From Labilithrix sp. (GTDB lineage Bacteria; Myxococcota_A; Polyangia; Polyangiales; Polyangiaceae): a stretch of 56,534 nt of DNA. Positions within the stretch are counted from its first letter, which is position 1. The number at the start of each line of letters is the position of its first letter. The position numbers and the translations under genes are program-made. The notes under the pieces were generated by a model. The model saw nothing but the letters and a program-made list of their open reading frames with translations. It was not told where the DNA came from and searched no databases. Of this stretch, positions 26,774-34,220 are shown piece by piece. The DNA is taken from assembly GCA_019637225.1 (NCBI GenBank), contig JAHBWC010000055.1, positions 1-56,534 of the forward strand. Direction: 5' to 3'.

Positions 26774-27967
26774 ATGCCGACGACCTACACCGATCTCATC
26801 GCCAGCGTCCGACGCGACACGAAGGAGGTCTCGCTCGACGAGCTGAAGCGGCGTCTCGACGCGAAGGAGCCGTACACGCTGCTCGACGTCCGCGAGAAGG
26901 AGGAGTTCCGCGCGGGCTTCATCCCCGGCGCCATCTCGATCCCGCGCGGCTTCCTCGAGATCCAGGTCGAGGGCCGCGTCCCCGACAAGGCGACGAAGAT
27001 CGTCGCCTACTGCGCGGGCGGCACGCGCTCGGCGCTGGCGGCCAAGACGCTCGCCGAGCTCGGCTACACGAACGTCGAGACGGCGAACCCCGGCTTCGTC
27101 CGCTGGAAGGACCTCGGCTACCCGATGGATACGCCGCCGCAGCTCACCGACGCGCAGCGCGATCGCTACTCGCGTCACCTCCTCTTGCCCGAGGTCGGCG
27201 AGGCGGGACAGGCGAAGCTGCTCAAGAGCAAGGTGCTGATGATCGGCGCCGGCGGCCTCGGCTCCCCCGCGGGCCTCTACCTCGCCGCGGCGGGCATCGG
27301 CACGCTCGGCCTCGTCGACGCCGACGTCGTCGACGCGTCGAACCTCCAGCGGCAGGTCCTCCACGCGACGAGCCGCGTCGGTCAGCCGAAGGTCGAGAGC
27401 GCCGAGAAGGTCCTCAAGGACCTGAACCCCGACGTGAAGGTCGTCGGCTACCGCGAGCGCCTCGACAGCTCGAACGTCGAGCGCCTCTTCTCCGATTACG
27501 ACGTCATCGTCGACGGCACCGACAACTTCCCGACGCGCTACCTCGTCAACGACGCGAGCGTCTGGATGGGCAAGCCCGTGGTCCACGGCTCGATCTTCCG
27601 CTTCGACGGCCAGCTCACGACGTTCGTCCCGGAGAAGGCGGCGTCGAAGCTCGGCATCGACGCCGGCCCCTGCTACCGCTGCCTCTACCCCGAGCCGCCT
27701 CCGCCGCACCTCGCGCCGAGCTGCCAGGAGGCCGGCGTGCTCGGCATCCTCCCCGGAGTCATCGGGCTCCTTCAGGCGACCGAGACCGTGAAGCTGCTCC
27801 TGAACCGCGGCGACGCGCTCGTCGGACGGCTCCTCACGTACGACAGCCTGAAGATGAAGTTCCGCGAGCTCCGCCTCCGCCGCGCGCCGGACTGCCCGGT
27901 CTGCGGACCGAAGCCGTCGATCACGAGCTACATCGACTACGAAGGCTTCTGCGCGCTCCCGAGCTGA
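26774..27967 (+). CDS. Rhodanese-ThiF/MoeB (E1-like adenylyltransferase) fusion
   Basis: A 397-residue sulfur-carrier activating enzyme. An N-terminal rhodanese domain (~18-118) has persulfide Cys80 in 'VAYCAGGTRSALA'. The E1 domain runs from ~128: 'RYSRHLLLPEVGEAGQ', the nucleotide loop GAGGLGSP (158-165), 'DADVVDASNLQRQVLH', 'DGTDNFPTRYLVND', 'HGSIFRFDGQ', and zinc Cys pairs 'CYRC' and 'CPVCG'. It should adenylate the C-terminal Gly of a MoaD/ThiS-like protein and pass sulfur from the rhodanese Cys. In MOCS3/Uba4 the rhodanese domain is C-terminal; here it is N-terminal. No sulfur-carrier gene is nearby, so molybdopterin, thiamine, tRNA thiolation or cysteine synthesis all remain possible. 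Confidence 0.9.
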   Translation: MPTTYTDLIASVRRDTKEVSLDELKRRLDAKEPYTLLDVREKEEFRAGFIPGAISIPRGFLEIQVEGRVPDKATKIVAYCAGGTRSALAAKTLAELGYTNVETANPGFVRWKDLGYPMDTPPQLTDAQRDRYSRHLLLPEVGEAGQAKLLKSKVLMIGAGGLGSPAGLYLAAAGIGTLGLVDADVVDASNLQRQVLHATSRVGQPKVESAEKVLKDLNPDVKVVGYRERLDSSNVERLFSDYDVIVDGTDNFPTRYLVNDASVWMGKPVVHGSIFRFDGQLTTFVPEKAASKLGIDAGPCYRCLYPEPPPPHLAPSCQEAGVLGILPGVIGLLQATETVKLLLNRGDALVGRLLTYDSLKMKFRELRLRRAPDCPVCGPKPSITSYIDYEGFCALPS

Positions 27968-27993
27968 TCGCGCGAGCACGCGCTCGCGCGATC
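27966..27993. terminator. 12-bp perfect stem overlapping the rhodanese-E1 stop codon
   Basis: GATCGCGCGAGC and GCTCGCGCGATC flank a 4-nt loop. The stem starts inside the stop codon and lies between two convergent genes. There is no long T-run, only a CTCCTTT further on. It probably works as a bidirectional terminator or 3'-end stabiliser. Confidence 0.65.
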
Positions 27994-28013
27994 GAGCGCG
28001 CGCCCCGCTCCTT

Positions 28014-29117
28014 TCAGTAGATCGAGACGTTGCCGCGGTCCTTCGTCACGCACTGCCCGTCCTTCGGGTTGCCGACGGTGCGGATGATCTGCTCCGCCTC
28101 CGGCGCCACGCGCGCGCCGGCCATCTCGCTCTCGACCATGCGGACGAGCGCGCCGTCGAACTTCGTCACGTGGTAGCAGGGGATGTGCGGCTCGGCGTGC
28201 GAGTTGCCGATGCCCGAGTCGTCCGTGAGGAAGATGTAGCGGCCTCCGGTGATCTGCGCGGCCGTGCGCATCGTGAACTCGGTCCGATCGTCGGCGCCGC
28301 TCGCCGCGACCGGGTAGATGTGGACGTCCTTCGCCGCGGCGGCGTCGATCGACGCCTTGACCGACGCCTCGTCACCGATGTGATGAGGCGCGTCCGCCAC
28401 CCAGAACGTCATGCGCGAGACGGCGCCCGTGCGCCACGAGAGCTTCATCACCTGGTCGAGCCCCGCGGCGACCGCCTCGGGGTAGTCGCCGCCGCCGCCG
28501 ACCGTCTGCGCGGCGAGGTTCGCGCGGAACTCCTCGAGCCCCTTGAAGTCGAACCAGCGCGTCAGGTACGCGTCCGCCTTGTCCTTGTAGAGCACGAGAC
28601 CGTAGCGCGGCGTCGTCTGCGGGAACTTCGTCTTGATCGTCTGCGCGATGCCGTCGATCTCGTTCTGCAGGTAGCTGAGCTCGTCGCCCATGCTGCCGGT
28701 CGTGTCGATCAGGAAGGTGACGTCGAGCTCGGTCGATCCCGTGCGCTGCGCCCACTTCTGCTTCGCCGCGGCGCGCTCCGCCGCCGAGAACGACGGCAGG
28801 CCCGTGAGCGCCGGCGCGCTGAGGTCGACGTACTTCGTGAAGAAGTCGAAGTTCAGGTTGTCGTCCCAGACGCCCGCCGTGAGGAGACCGCTCTGAGGCG
28901 GCGCCTCCGCGCCGGGCGCGCTCGACCCCGAGCTCGCCCCCGCGCCGTCGCCGCTCGACGAGCCGCCGGACGGTGCGCCGAGACCGGAGCCCGGCGCCGG
29001 AGACGCGTCGGCGCCACCGCGCGTCTCCGCGCCCGAGAAGCTCGCGCTGTCCTCCGCGCTGCACGCGCCGAGCGCCATCACCGAGCACACCACCGAGGCC
29101 ATCCAGATCCGCTTCAT
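28014..29117 (-). CDS. VWA-domain lipoprotein
   Basis: A 367-residue exported protein. The signal peptide MKRIWMASVVCSVMALGACS has lipobox L-G-A-C (C19). A Gly/Ser/Ala linker to about residue 75 lifts the domain off the membrane. The von Willebrand A domain (~130-345) has a MIDAS D138-T-T-G-S142 ('FLIDTTGSMGDE'), a Thr/Gly segment 'AQTVGGGGDYPEAV' and the Asp in 'VADAPHH', so metal-dependent ligand binding is likely. 'FPQTTPRYGLVLYKDKADAY' is typical of extracellular bacterial VWA proteins. Start ATG 29117 is strongly supported by GGAGGAG; the open frame upstream is not coding. Ligand unknown. Confidence 0.88.
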   Translation of the reverse strand: MKRIWMASVVCSVMALGACSAEDSASFSGAETRGGADASPAPGSGLGAPSGGSSSGDGAGASSGSSAPGAEAPPQSGLLTAGVWDDNLNFDFFTKYVDLSAPALTGLPSFSAAERAAAKQKWAQRTGSTELDVTFLIDTTGSMGDELSYLQNEIDGIAQTIKTKFPQTTPRYGLVLYKDKADAYLTRWFDFKGLEEFRANLAAQTVGGGGDYPEAVAAGLDQVMKLSWRTGAVSRMTFWVADAPHHIGDEASVKASIDAAAAKDVHIYPVAASGADDRTEFTMRTAAQITGGRYIFLTDDSGIGNSHAEPHIPCYHVTKFDGALVRMVESEMAGARVAPEAEQIIRTVGNPKDGQCVTKDRGNVSIY

Positions 29118-29225
29118 CGCATCTCCTCCGAACAGGACGAGGACGCGTTTTGCGAACGTCGTGCCGAGAGCGGATCCGGGCCTCGCGCCGACGGGCGAGC
29201 GCCTCTTCTGCCGCAAAAGACGCAC

Positions 29226-29255
29226 GCGCGCGCTCCGTCGAAACGAAGCGCGCGC
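29226..29255 (-). terminator. Hairpin with U-tract downstream of the M15-like peptidase gene
   Basis: Arms GCGCGCGCT (29226-29234) and AGCGCGCGC (29247-29255) enclose an inner TCG-AAA-CGA stem. On the minus strand the stem is followed by GTGCGTCTTTTGC. It lies in the 279-bp gap after the peptidase gene, whose transcript runs this way, so intrinsic termination before the VWA gene is plausible. Confidence 0.5.
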
Positions 29256-29396
29256 GCTCGGGGATGATCCCGGTGTCGCGAGGCCGGGCCTACCGCGACG
29301 CGAGGATCAGGAGGCCGTCGATCGCCGCGCGCCGCGCCGGCCGCACGGCCGGAGTCGCGCAGCCTGTGCCAGGCGTGACGCGGCGATCAGGGCGGC

Positions 29397-30782
29397 TCAC
29401 CTCTCCGCTTCGGCGGGGTGATCGTCGGAGTCGATGTCGCCGTCGTTCCAGCGGCCGGCGCCTTCGTTCGGGCGTCGCGCGCGGAGGAGGCTCGCGCCTT
29501 CCTCGGCGAGGTCCTCGAACGAGCGCTGCGTCGTCGCGCTGGCGCGGTGCAGGTGTCGCTCGGCGGGCGACGGCGCGGCGGGAGGCGGCCAGACCGGGAC
29601 GTACCGCGGCGTCTCGCCGGGGCCGCTCGCGTCGATCCAGCTCACGTGGCCGGCGCCCGAGTCACGGACGTCGATGTGGACGAACGAGCTGTTCGGGTAG
29701 AAGCCGCAGCCGGTATCCGCGAGCGTCTTGCAGAACGTGACCACGTCCTCGTTGCGCGCGCCCTCGACGCGGAAGTCGATCGCGCGACCGGTGGCGTGCA
29801 TGCTCCCGACCGACGCCGGCCGGTAGCCGGAGATGACGGCGAGCTTGGCGGGCGCGCCCGGCTTGCTGAAGTGATCGACGACCGCCTGGATGCGCCCGAC
29901 GAGGCGGGGATCGACGCGGCGGACGCCGTGCGCGAGCTCCGGGCCCGGCTTCTTCGCGAGCTCGGCGATCGGCGCGGTGGGACGCGCCGCCCCGCCGGGC
30001 CGGATGAGGATCGAGAGGCGCTCGGCCGCGAGAGGCGCGATCGTGCCGTCGCACTTCGTCAGCTCGAAGCGCTCGATCTCGGGACCGCGGACGATCTCGA
30101 CGGGCTCCTTCGTGCACGCGGGCTTCGAGGCGGGGAGCGCGGCGTTCTTCGCCGCCTTGCTGTCGCGCGCCTCGGCCGCGGGCGCCTCTCGATCGTCGGG
30201 CGAGGCGGTGCTGCGGCCGCGAATACGCGCGACGAGATCGGCGATCTCCTCGTCGCGCGCGCGTTCGCCGTCGTCGCTGGGCTCGGCCTTCTTCGGAGCG
30301 GCCTTGCGCGCGCCCTTCTCGGCGCCGCCCTTGCTCGGCTTGGCGGCGTTCGGATTCGGGAGCCGCGGCATGTCCTCGACACGCGAGGCGCTGCTCGCCT
30401 TGACGGTCGTGAGCTTCGGGTGCGCCTTGCCGTGCGCGGCGGGCGCGGCGGGCGCCTTCATCGACGCGGCGACGAGCACGCCGCTCTCGACCTTCGGCTC
30501 CCGGTGGCCGGCGCCGGCGAGGTCGACGTTGTGCGCGTGGTGGACCACGTTCTTGATCGCGGCGCCGTCCTTCTTGCCCGCCTTCACGCGGACCATCGGC
30601 GCCTTGTCGCCCTTGTCGATCTTGTCGGCCTTCGCCGCCTTGACGGTCTTGTCCCCCTTCTCGACCTTGTGCTTGACGACCTTCGCATGCGACGCCTTCC
30701 CGTGGTGCGCCGGCTTGGCCATGACGCTGAGCGGGGCAATCGCGATCGCGAGTGCAACGAGCGAAGAAACGACGGGCTTCAT
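29397..30782 (-). CDS. Exported M15A/DUF882-type peptidase with Lys/Ala-rich linker
   Basis: A 461-residue protein with signal peptide MKPVVSSLVALAIAIAPLSV, cleaved near 'VMA-KP'. A strongly basic His/Lys/Ala region covers residues ~25-75, and disordered Ala/Lys/Glu sequence continues to ~225. The C-terminal domain (~240-400) has 'LAVISGYRPASVGSMHATGR', 'AIDFRVEGA' and 'GFYPNSSFVHIDVRDSG'. These are the His/Asp/His zinc ligands of D-Ala-D-Ala-type carboxypeptidases in the M15A/DUF882 (YcbK-like) group, so it probably cuts or binds peptidoglycan cross-links. A polar tail of ~60 residues follows. ATG 30782 is preceded by GAGGAGG. The basic segment could bind wall polymers. Confidence 0.85.
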   Translation of the reverse strand: MKPVVSSLVALAIAIAPLSVMAKPAHHGKASHAKVVKHKVEKGDKTVKAAKADKIDKGDKAPMVRVKAGKKDGAAIKNVVHHAHNVDLAGAGHREPKVESGVLVAASMKAPAAPAAHGKAHPKLTTVKASSASRVEDMPRLPNPNAAKPSKGGAEKGARKAAPKKAEPSDDGERARDEEIADLVARIRGRSTASPDDREAPAAEARDSKAAKNAALPASKPACTKEPVEIVRGPEIERFELTKCDGTIAPLAAERLSILIRPGGAARPTAPIAELAKKPGPELAHGVRRVDPRLVGRIQAVVDHFSKPGAPAKLAVISGYRPASVGSMHATGRAIDFRVEGARNEDVVTFCKTLADTGCGFYPNSSFVHIDVRDSGAGHVSWIDASGPGETPRYVPVWPPPAAPSPAERHLHRASATTQRSFEDLAEEGASLLRARRPNEGAGRWNDGDIDSDDHPAEAER

Positions 30783-30858
30783 GGGAATCCTCCTCGGGTC
30801 AGGTCCGCTCTCCGGAGCTGCCCGCGCGGGTGCGAGTGCCGCGTGAAGGGTAAGGTCG

Positions 30859-30864
30859 TACAAT
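30859..30864 (+). promoter_or_regulatory. Possible -10 (TACAAT) for the Cys-rich/dtd operon
   Basis: TACAAT stands in the 154-bp divergent region, 72 nt before ATG 30937. It matches the consensus well but has no obvious -35. If used, the operon has a leader of about 65 nt containing a TTTTTT tract at 30895-30900. Confidence 0.3.
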
Positions 30865-30936
30865 CTGCGACATCGGCCAAACAAACGACGATTCTTTTTT
30901 CGGCGCCGGACGAGTGCGCGTTAGACAGGCCAAGCG

Positions 30937-31350
30937 ATGACGCCGGGACAATTCGAAGAGCGGCTGCGCGAGCTCGTGACGAGGCACGCGCAGACGACCG
31001 CGAACACCGGCTGCCTCGCGTGCGAGCGCTGCGAGCGCTGCACCGACTCCACGTTCCTGAAGGACTGCCGGAACGTCGCGCGGTCGCACTACTGCACGAG
31101 CTCGACCGACTGCGCCGACTGCACGCACTCGAGCGAGCTCCGAGGCTGCGTGGCCTGTTCGCACTGCGAGCGTTGCGAGCGCTGCACCAGCTCGGCCTAC
31201 CTCGTCCGCTCCGTCGACTGCAGCGGCTGCACCTACTGCTTCGGCTGCGTGGGCCTCTCGAAGAAGGACTTCCACATCCTCAACGAACCGTACGAGCGGC
31301 AGGAGTACTTCGCGAAGGTCGCCGAGCTCCGCCGCGCGCTCCGGATCTGA
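30937..31350 (+). CDS. Cysteine-rich repeat protein (17 Cys in 137 residues)
   Basis: A small protein with two Cys-dense copies: 'CLACERCERCTDSTFLKDC' and 'CVACSHCERCERCTSSAYLV', each followed by C-x2-C pairs ('DCADC', 'DCSGCTYCFGC'). It ends 'GLSKKDFHILNEPYERQEYF'. There is no signal peptide, so the cysteines are in the cytoplasm and more likely bind zinc, copper or an Fe-S cluster than form disulfides. The closing 'CFGCVGLSKK.FHILN..Y...EYF' resembles, from memory, an uncharacterised family common in candidate phyla. It is 3 nt upstream of dtd and so in one operon with it. Function unknown; a metal-binding solenoid is likely. Confidence 0.7.
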   Translation: MTPGQFEERLRELVTRHAQTTANTGCLACERCERCTDSTFLKDCRNVARSHYCTSSTDCADCTHSSELRGCVACSHCERCERCTSSAYLVRSVDCSGCTYCFGCVGLSKKDFHILNEPYERQEYFAKVAELRRALRI

Positions 31351-31353
31351 GCC

Positions 31354-31809
31354 ATGCGCGCCGTCGTTCAGCGGGTGTCGTGGGCGAAGGTCGAGGTCGA
31401 CGGCGAGGTCACCGGCGCGATCGAGCGCGGGCTGCTCGTCTACCTCGGCGCGGGCAAGGGCGACGGCGACGCCGAGCGGGCCTGGCTCCTCGCGAAGGTG
31501 CTCGGCCTCCGCATCTTCGAGGGCGACGACGGCAAGGGAAAGATGGACCGCAGCGTCGTCGACGTCGGCGGCGCGCTCCTCGTCGTCAGCCAGTTCACCC
31601 TCTACGGCGACGTCACCAAGGGCCGCCGGCCGAGCTTCGACGGCGCGATGCCGCCGGAGGAGGCCGAGCGCGCGTACGACGCGTTCGTCCGCGACGCGCG
31701 GGCCGAGGGCGTCCGCGTGGAGACGGGCCGCTTCCGCGCGGACATGAAGGTCTCGAGCTTGAACGACGGACCGGTGACGATCTGGATCGACACCGCGAGA
31801 TCCAGGTAA
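31354..31809 (+). CDS. dtd: D-aminoacyl-tRNA deacylase
   Basis: A 151-residue proofreading enzyme that removes D-amino acids (and Gly from tRNA-Ala) from mischarged tRNA. Start 'MRAVVQRVSWAKVEVDGEV', the core 'VVSQFTLYGDVTKGRRPSF' (the SQFTL box) and 'SSLNDGPVTIWID' (the Gly-cisPro motif) are all present, and length matches the family. ATG 31354 is 3 nt after the Cys-rich gene; the next gene starts 9 nt after the dtd stop. The tight operon with a Cys-rich protein and a tail-anchored protein is unusual context for dtd. Confidence 0.96.
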   Translation: MRAVVQRVSWAKVEVDGEVTGAIERGLLVYLGAGKGDGDAERAWLLAKVLGLRIFEGDDGKGKMDRSVVDVGGALLVVSQFTLYGDVTKGRRPSFDGAMPPEEAERAYDAFVRDARAEGVRVETGRFRADMKVSSLNDGPVTIWIDTARSR

Positions 31810-31818
31810 GACCTAGCC

Positions 31819-32364
31819 GTGACCGAGGAGAGCCCGAAGAAGGACGAGCCGGAGGCCGAGGCGCCCGCGACCGCCGACGCCGACGCGCCCACCGGCGCCG
31901 AAGCGACCGCCGCGACCGCGGACGCGACCGCCGACGCGACCGCGACCGCCGACGCCGACGCCGACGCGACCGCCGACGTGCCCGCCGACGTGCCCGCCGA
32001 CGCTGACGCCGACGCGCTCGCCGCGCTCGGCGATCGCGACGCCGTCTTCGAGGCGCTCTGGAAGCGCGCCCTCGAAGCGTGGGACGACGACAAGCCCCAC
32101 GCGGCGCTGCTCGAGCACGCGCTCAAGAGCGACAAGCTCCCCGATCTCGCCGGGCGCTACCGCGCGCTCGAGTCCGACCCCGACAAGAGCGCGCGCGCGC
32201 GCAAGAAGATCGACGGCATCGTCGTCGCCGCCACGCAGATGCTGATGGCCACGAAGACCCCGCCGCGCACGAAGACGCCGTGGCAGTGGTCGGCCGGAGC
32301 GGCCCTGACGTTCGCGATCGTGTGCGCCTGGCTCTTCTACCAGCTCTTCGTCCCGCACCGCTGA
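31819..32364 (+). CDS. Tail-anchored protein with Ala/Asp/Thr repeat
   Basis: A 181-residue protein from GTG 31819. Residues ~15-70 are a low-complexity acidic tract of Ala, Asp and Thr ('ATADATADATATADADADAT', 'VPADVPADADADALAAL'). A helical TPR-like segment follows ('VFEALWKRALEAWDDDKPHA', 'LLEHALKSDKLPDLAGRYRA'). A single TM helix sits at the extreme C-terminus ('AALTFAIVCAWLFYQLFV') with only PHR after it, so the topology is tail-anchored with the bulk in the cytoplasm. Third gene of the Cys-rich/dtd operon. Similar small tail-anchored proteins are often annotated as hypothetical in myxobacteria. Function unknown. Confidence 0.7.
   Translation: MTEESPKKDEPEAEAPATADADAPTGAEATAATADATADATATADADADATADVPADVPADADADALAALGDRDAVFEALWKRALEAWDDDKPHAALLEHALKSDKLPDLAGRYRALESDPDKSARARKKIDGIVVAATQMLMATKTPPRTKTPWQWSAGAALTFAIVCAWLFYQLFVPHR
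31890..32010 (+). repeat. Short-period GCGACCGCCGAC-type repeat inside a coding region
   Basis: Imperfect 6- and 12-bp units encode the (A-T-A-D)n/(A-D)n tract, including an exact 'GACGTGCCCGCC' duplication (VPADVPAD). The tract is probably length-variable but stays in frame because units are multiples of three. Confidence 0.6.
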
Positions 32365-32389
32365 CCGCCGCCCCCGCGAAGCACAGCGC

Positions 32390-33490
32390 TCAAGGACGTC
32401 CCCCACCGGCGCGCGAGAGCGCCTGCGCGAGCGAGAGCGCCTCGATCATCCCGCGCGGATCCGCCGTCCCCTTCCCGGCCCGGTCGTACGCCGTCCCGTG
32501 ATCGACGCTCGTGCGGACGATCGGCAACCCGAGCGACACGTTCACCGCCTCGCCGAACCCGAGCAGCTTCATCGGGATCGTCGCCTGGTCGTGGTACATC
32601 GCCACCACGCCGGCGTAGGTCCCCGTCGCCGCGAGGCGGAACGCGGTCTCCGCGGGCACGGGCCCCACGATCGGGACGTTCACCCCGCCCTGGGCGAGCC
32701 GCTTCCGCGCTCGCGCGATGCCCGGCGCGATCGCGCGGCGCTCCTCGGTCCCGAGGAGCCCGCCCTCGCCGGCGTGCGGGTTCAGCGCGGCGACCGCGAG
32801 GTGCCCCGTCGATCCGAGCTCGGAGATGAAGCGAGCGGTCCAGTAGATCGCGCGCGCGACCTCGCCCGGAGTGATGGCGCGCGCGACGTCGGCGAGCGCG
32901 AGGTGCGTCGTGACGAGCGAGGTCGTCAGGCGATCGGTCCAGAACGCCATCGTCACCTCGGGCGAGGCGAGCCGGCGCGCGAGGTGCTCGGTGTGGCCGC
33001 GGAACGCGCGCGCGCTCTTCGCGCCCGAGCGCGCGATCGCGTCCTTCGACACGGGGCCCGTGACGAGCGCGTCGGCGATCCCCGCCGTCACGAGGTCCGC
33101 CGCGGCGTCGATCCACGCGAGCTGCGCGGCGCCCCCGGCGCGGCTCGGCCTTCCGGGAGCGCGGTCGGCGGCGCCGAGCGGCGACGTCGGCTCGAAGACG
33201 ACGAGCGCGTCGTCGCGCGCGCCGCTGAACGCCGCGGCCGGATCGTCGACGCGCACGAGGCGCTTCGGCTCGATGCCGCGCGCTCGCGCCGCGGCGCGCA
33301 GCGCGCCGAGATCGCCGACGAGCATCACCCGCGCGCGCGACTGAGCCGCGGCCGCGACGGCGACCTCGGGCCCGACACCGCTCGGACATCCGACGCTCAC
33401 GGCCAGACGCGGCGGCTTCGGCGTCGCGGCCTTCTTCTTCGCCTCGGCCGCGTTGAACGCGGCTCTAAGCTGGTTCTTCAGCCATTTCAT
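32390..33490 (-). CDS. pdxA: 4-hydroxythreonine-4-phosphate dehydrogenase
   Basis: A 366-residue enzyme of DXP-dependent pyridoxal phosphate synthesis: NAD-dependent oxidation of 4-phosphohydroxy-L-threonine, followed by decarboxylation. The core starts at ~28 with 'LAVSVGCPSGVGPEVAV'. 'ALVTGPVSKDAI' and the three metal-ligand His contexts are all visible: 'RGHTEHLARR', 'TTHLALADVA' and 'AMYHDQATIPMKLLG'. The end 'DHGTAYDRAGKGTADPRGMI' is typical. It carries an N-terminal basic extension of ~27 residues ('MKWLKNQLRAAFNAAEAKKK'), kept because its ATG overlaps the regulator stop (ATGA). Last gene of the tldD/regulator/pdxA operon and convergent with the dtd operon. Confidence 0.94.
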   Translation of the reverse strand: MKWLKNQLRAAFNAAEAKKKAATPKPPRLAVSVGCPSGVGPEVAVAAAAQSRARVMLVGDLGALRAAARARGIEPKRLVRVDDPAAAFSGARDDALVVFEPTSPLGAADRAPGRPSRAGGAAQLAWIDAAADLVTAGIADALVTGPVSKDAIARSGAKSARAFRGHTEHLARRLASPEVTMAFWTDRLTTSLVTTHLALADVARAITPGEVARAIYWTARFISELGSTGHLAVAALNPHAGEGGLLGTEERRAIAPGIARARKRLAQGGVNVPIVGPVPAETAFRLAATGTYAGVVAMYHDQATIPMKLLGFGEAVNVSLGLPIVRTSVDHGTAYDRAGKGTADPRGMIEALSLAQALSRAGGGRP

Positions 33491-34179
33491 CGTTCCCCCG
33501 GTGTGCGAAGCTTGTACCCCGCGCCGCGCAGCGTCTCGAGCGGAAGCGCATCAGCGAGCTTCATCCGCAAGCGACGCACGTGGATGTCCACGGTGCGCGG
33601 GCCCCCTTCATAACGTGCGCCCCACACGCGCGCCAGGAGCGTCTCGCGCGAGAACACGCGACCGCGGTTCTGGGCGAGGAACGACAGGAGCGCGAACTCC
33701 TTCGCCGTGAGCACGACGCTGCGCCCGTCGACGAGCACCTCGTGCGCCGCGCGGTCGATGACGAGGTGGCCGACCTTGACGCGCTCCTCGGTCGAGAACT
33801 CGCTCTTTTGCCACTCGAGACGGCGGATCCGCGCGTAGAGCTCGACGGGCGAGCACGGCGTCACGATGAAGTCGTCGAAGCCGCTCGACGGATCCACCCG
33901 CGCGATCTGGCGCGGCGGCACCGCGATGATCGCCGGCGTGCTCACGAGCTCGTCGGTCTTGCGGACGGCCCGGAGCGCCGCGACCGCGAGATCGGGCCGC
34001 TCGCCCGCCTCGATCACGATCGCGCGCGCGCGCGCCCCCTCCTGGTCGAAGAGACCCGTGCCCTCCTCCCAGAGGTCGAGCGTGCGAACGTCCGCGCCGA
34101 GCGTCCGGAGGAGCGTGGCTGCACCCTCCTCTGCCTCGAGGTCCGGGCCGTGACCGATCACGACGACGAAGGCGGGCAC
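33487..34179 (-). CDS. Pseudo-receiver winged-helix regulator (OmpR-like)
   Basis: A 230-residue protein. Residues ~5-120 align by eye to a CheY-like receiver ('FVVVIGHGPD', 'ARAIVIEAGERPDLAVAALR', 'TPAIIAVPP', 'GFDDFIVTPCSPVELYARIR'), but the phosphorylation residues are gone. The acidic pair is replaced by GHG, the phospho-Asp by Glu, the Thr by Val and the Lys by Thr. Residues ~130-228 are an intact OmpR/PhoB winged helix ('VVLTAKEFALLSFLAQNRG', 'VDIHVRRLRMKLADALPLET', 'RGAGYKL'). It is probably phosphorylation-independent, or locked by the Glu. No kinase gene is near. GTG 34179 follows GGAGG at a short spacing; a GTG 18 nt later is an alternative. It overlaps pdxA by 4 nt. Confidence 0.85.
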   Translation of the reverse strand: MPAFVVVIGHGPDLEAEEGAATLLRTLGADVRTLDLWEEGTGLFDQEGARARAIVIEAGERPDLAVAALRAVRKTDELVSTPAIIAVPPRQIARVDPSSGFDDFIVTPCSPVELYARIRRLEWQKSEFSTEERVKVGHLVIDRAAHEVLVDGRSVVLTAKEFALLSFLAQNRGRVFSRETLLARVWGARYEGGPRTVDIHVRRLRMKLADALPLETLRGAGYKLRTPGER

Positions 34180-34220
34180 GAGCCTCCGATTATCACGAAC
34201 CGGCGCGGCGCCGCAGCCGA

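Noticed and set aside
29418..32006. An 862-codon plus-strand frame across the peptidase, Cys-rich and dtd genes
   Set aside because: It overlaps three clear genes in other frames and is compositionally a shadow.
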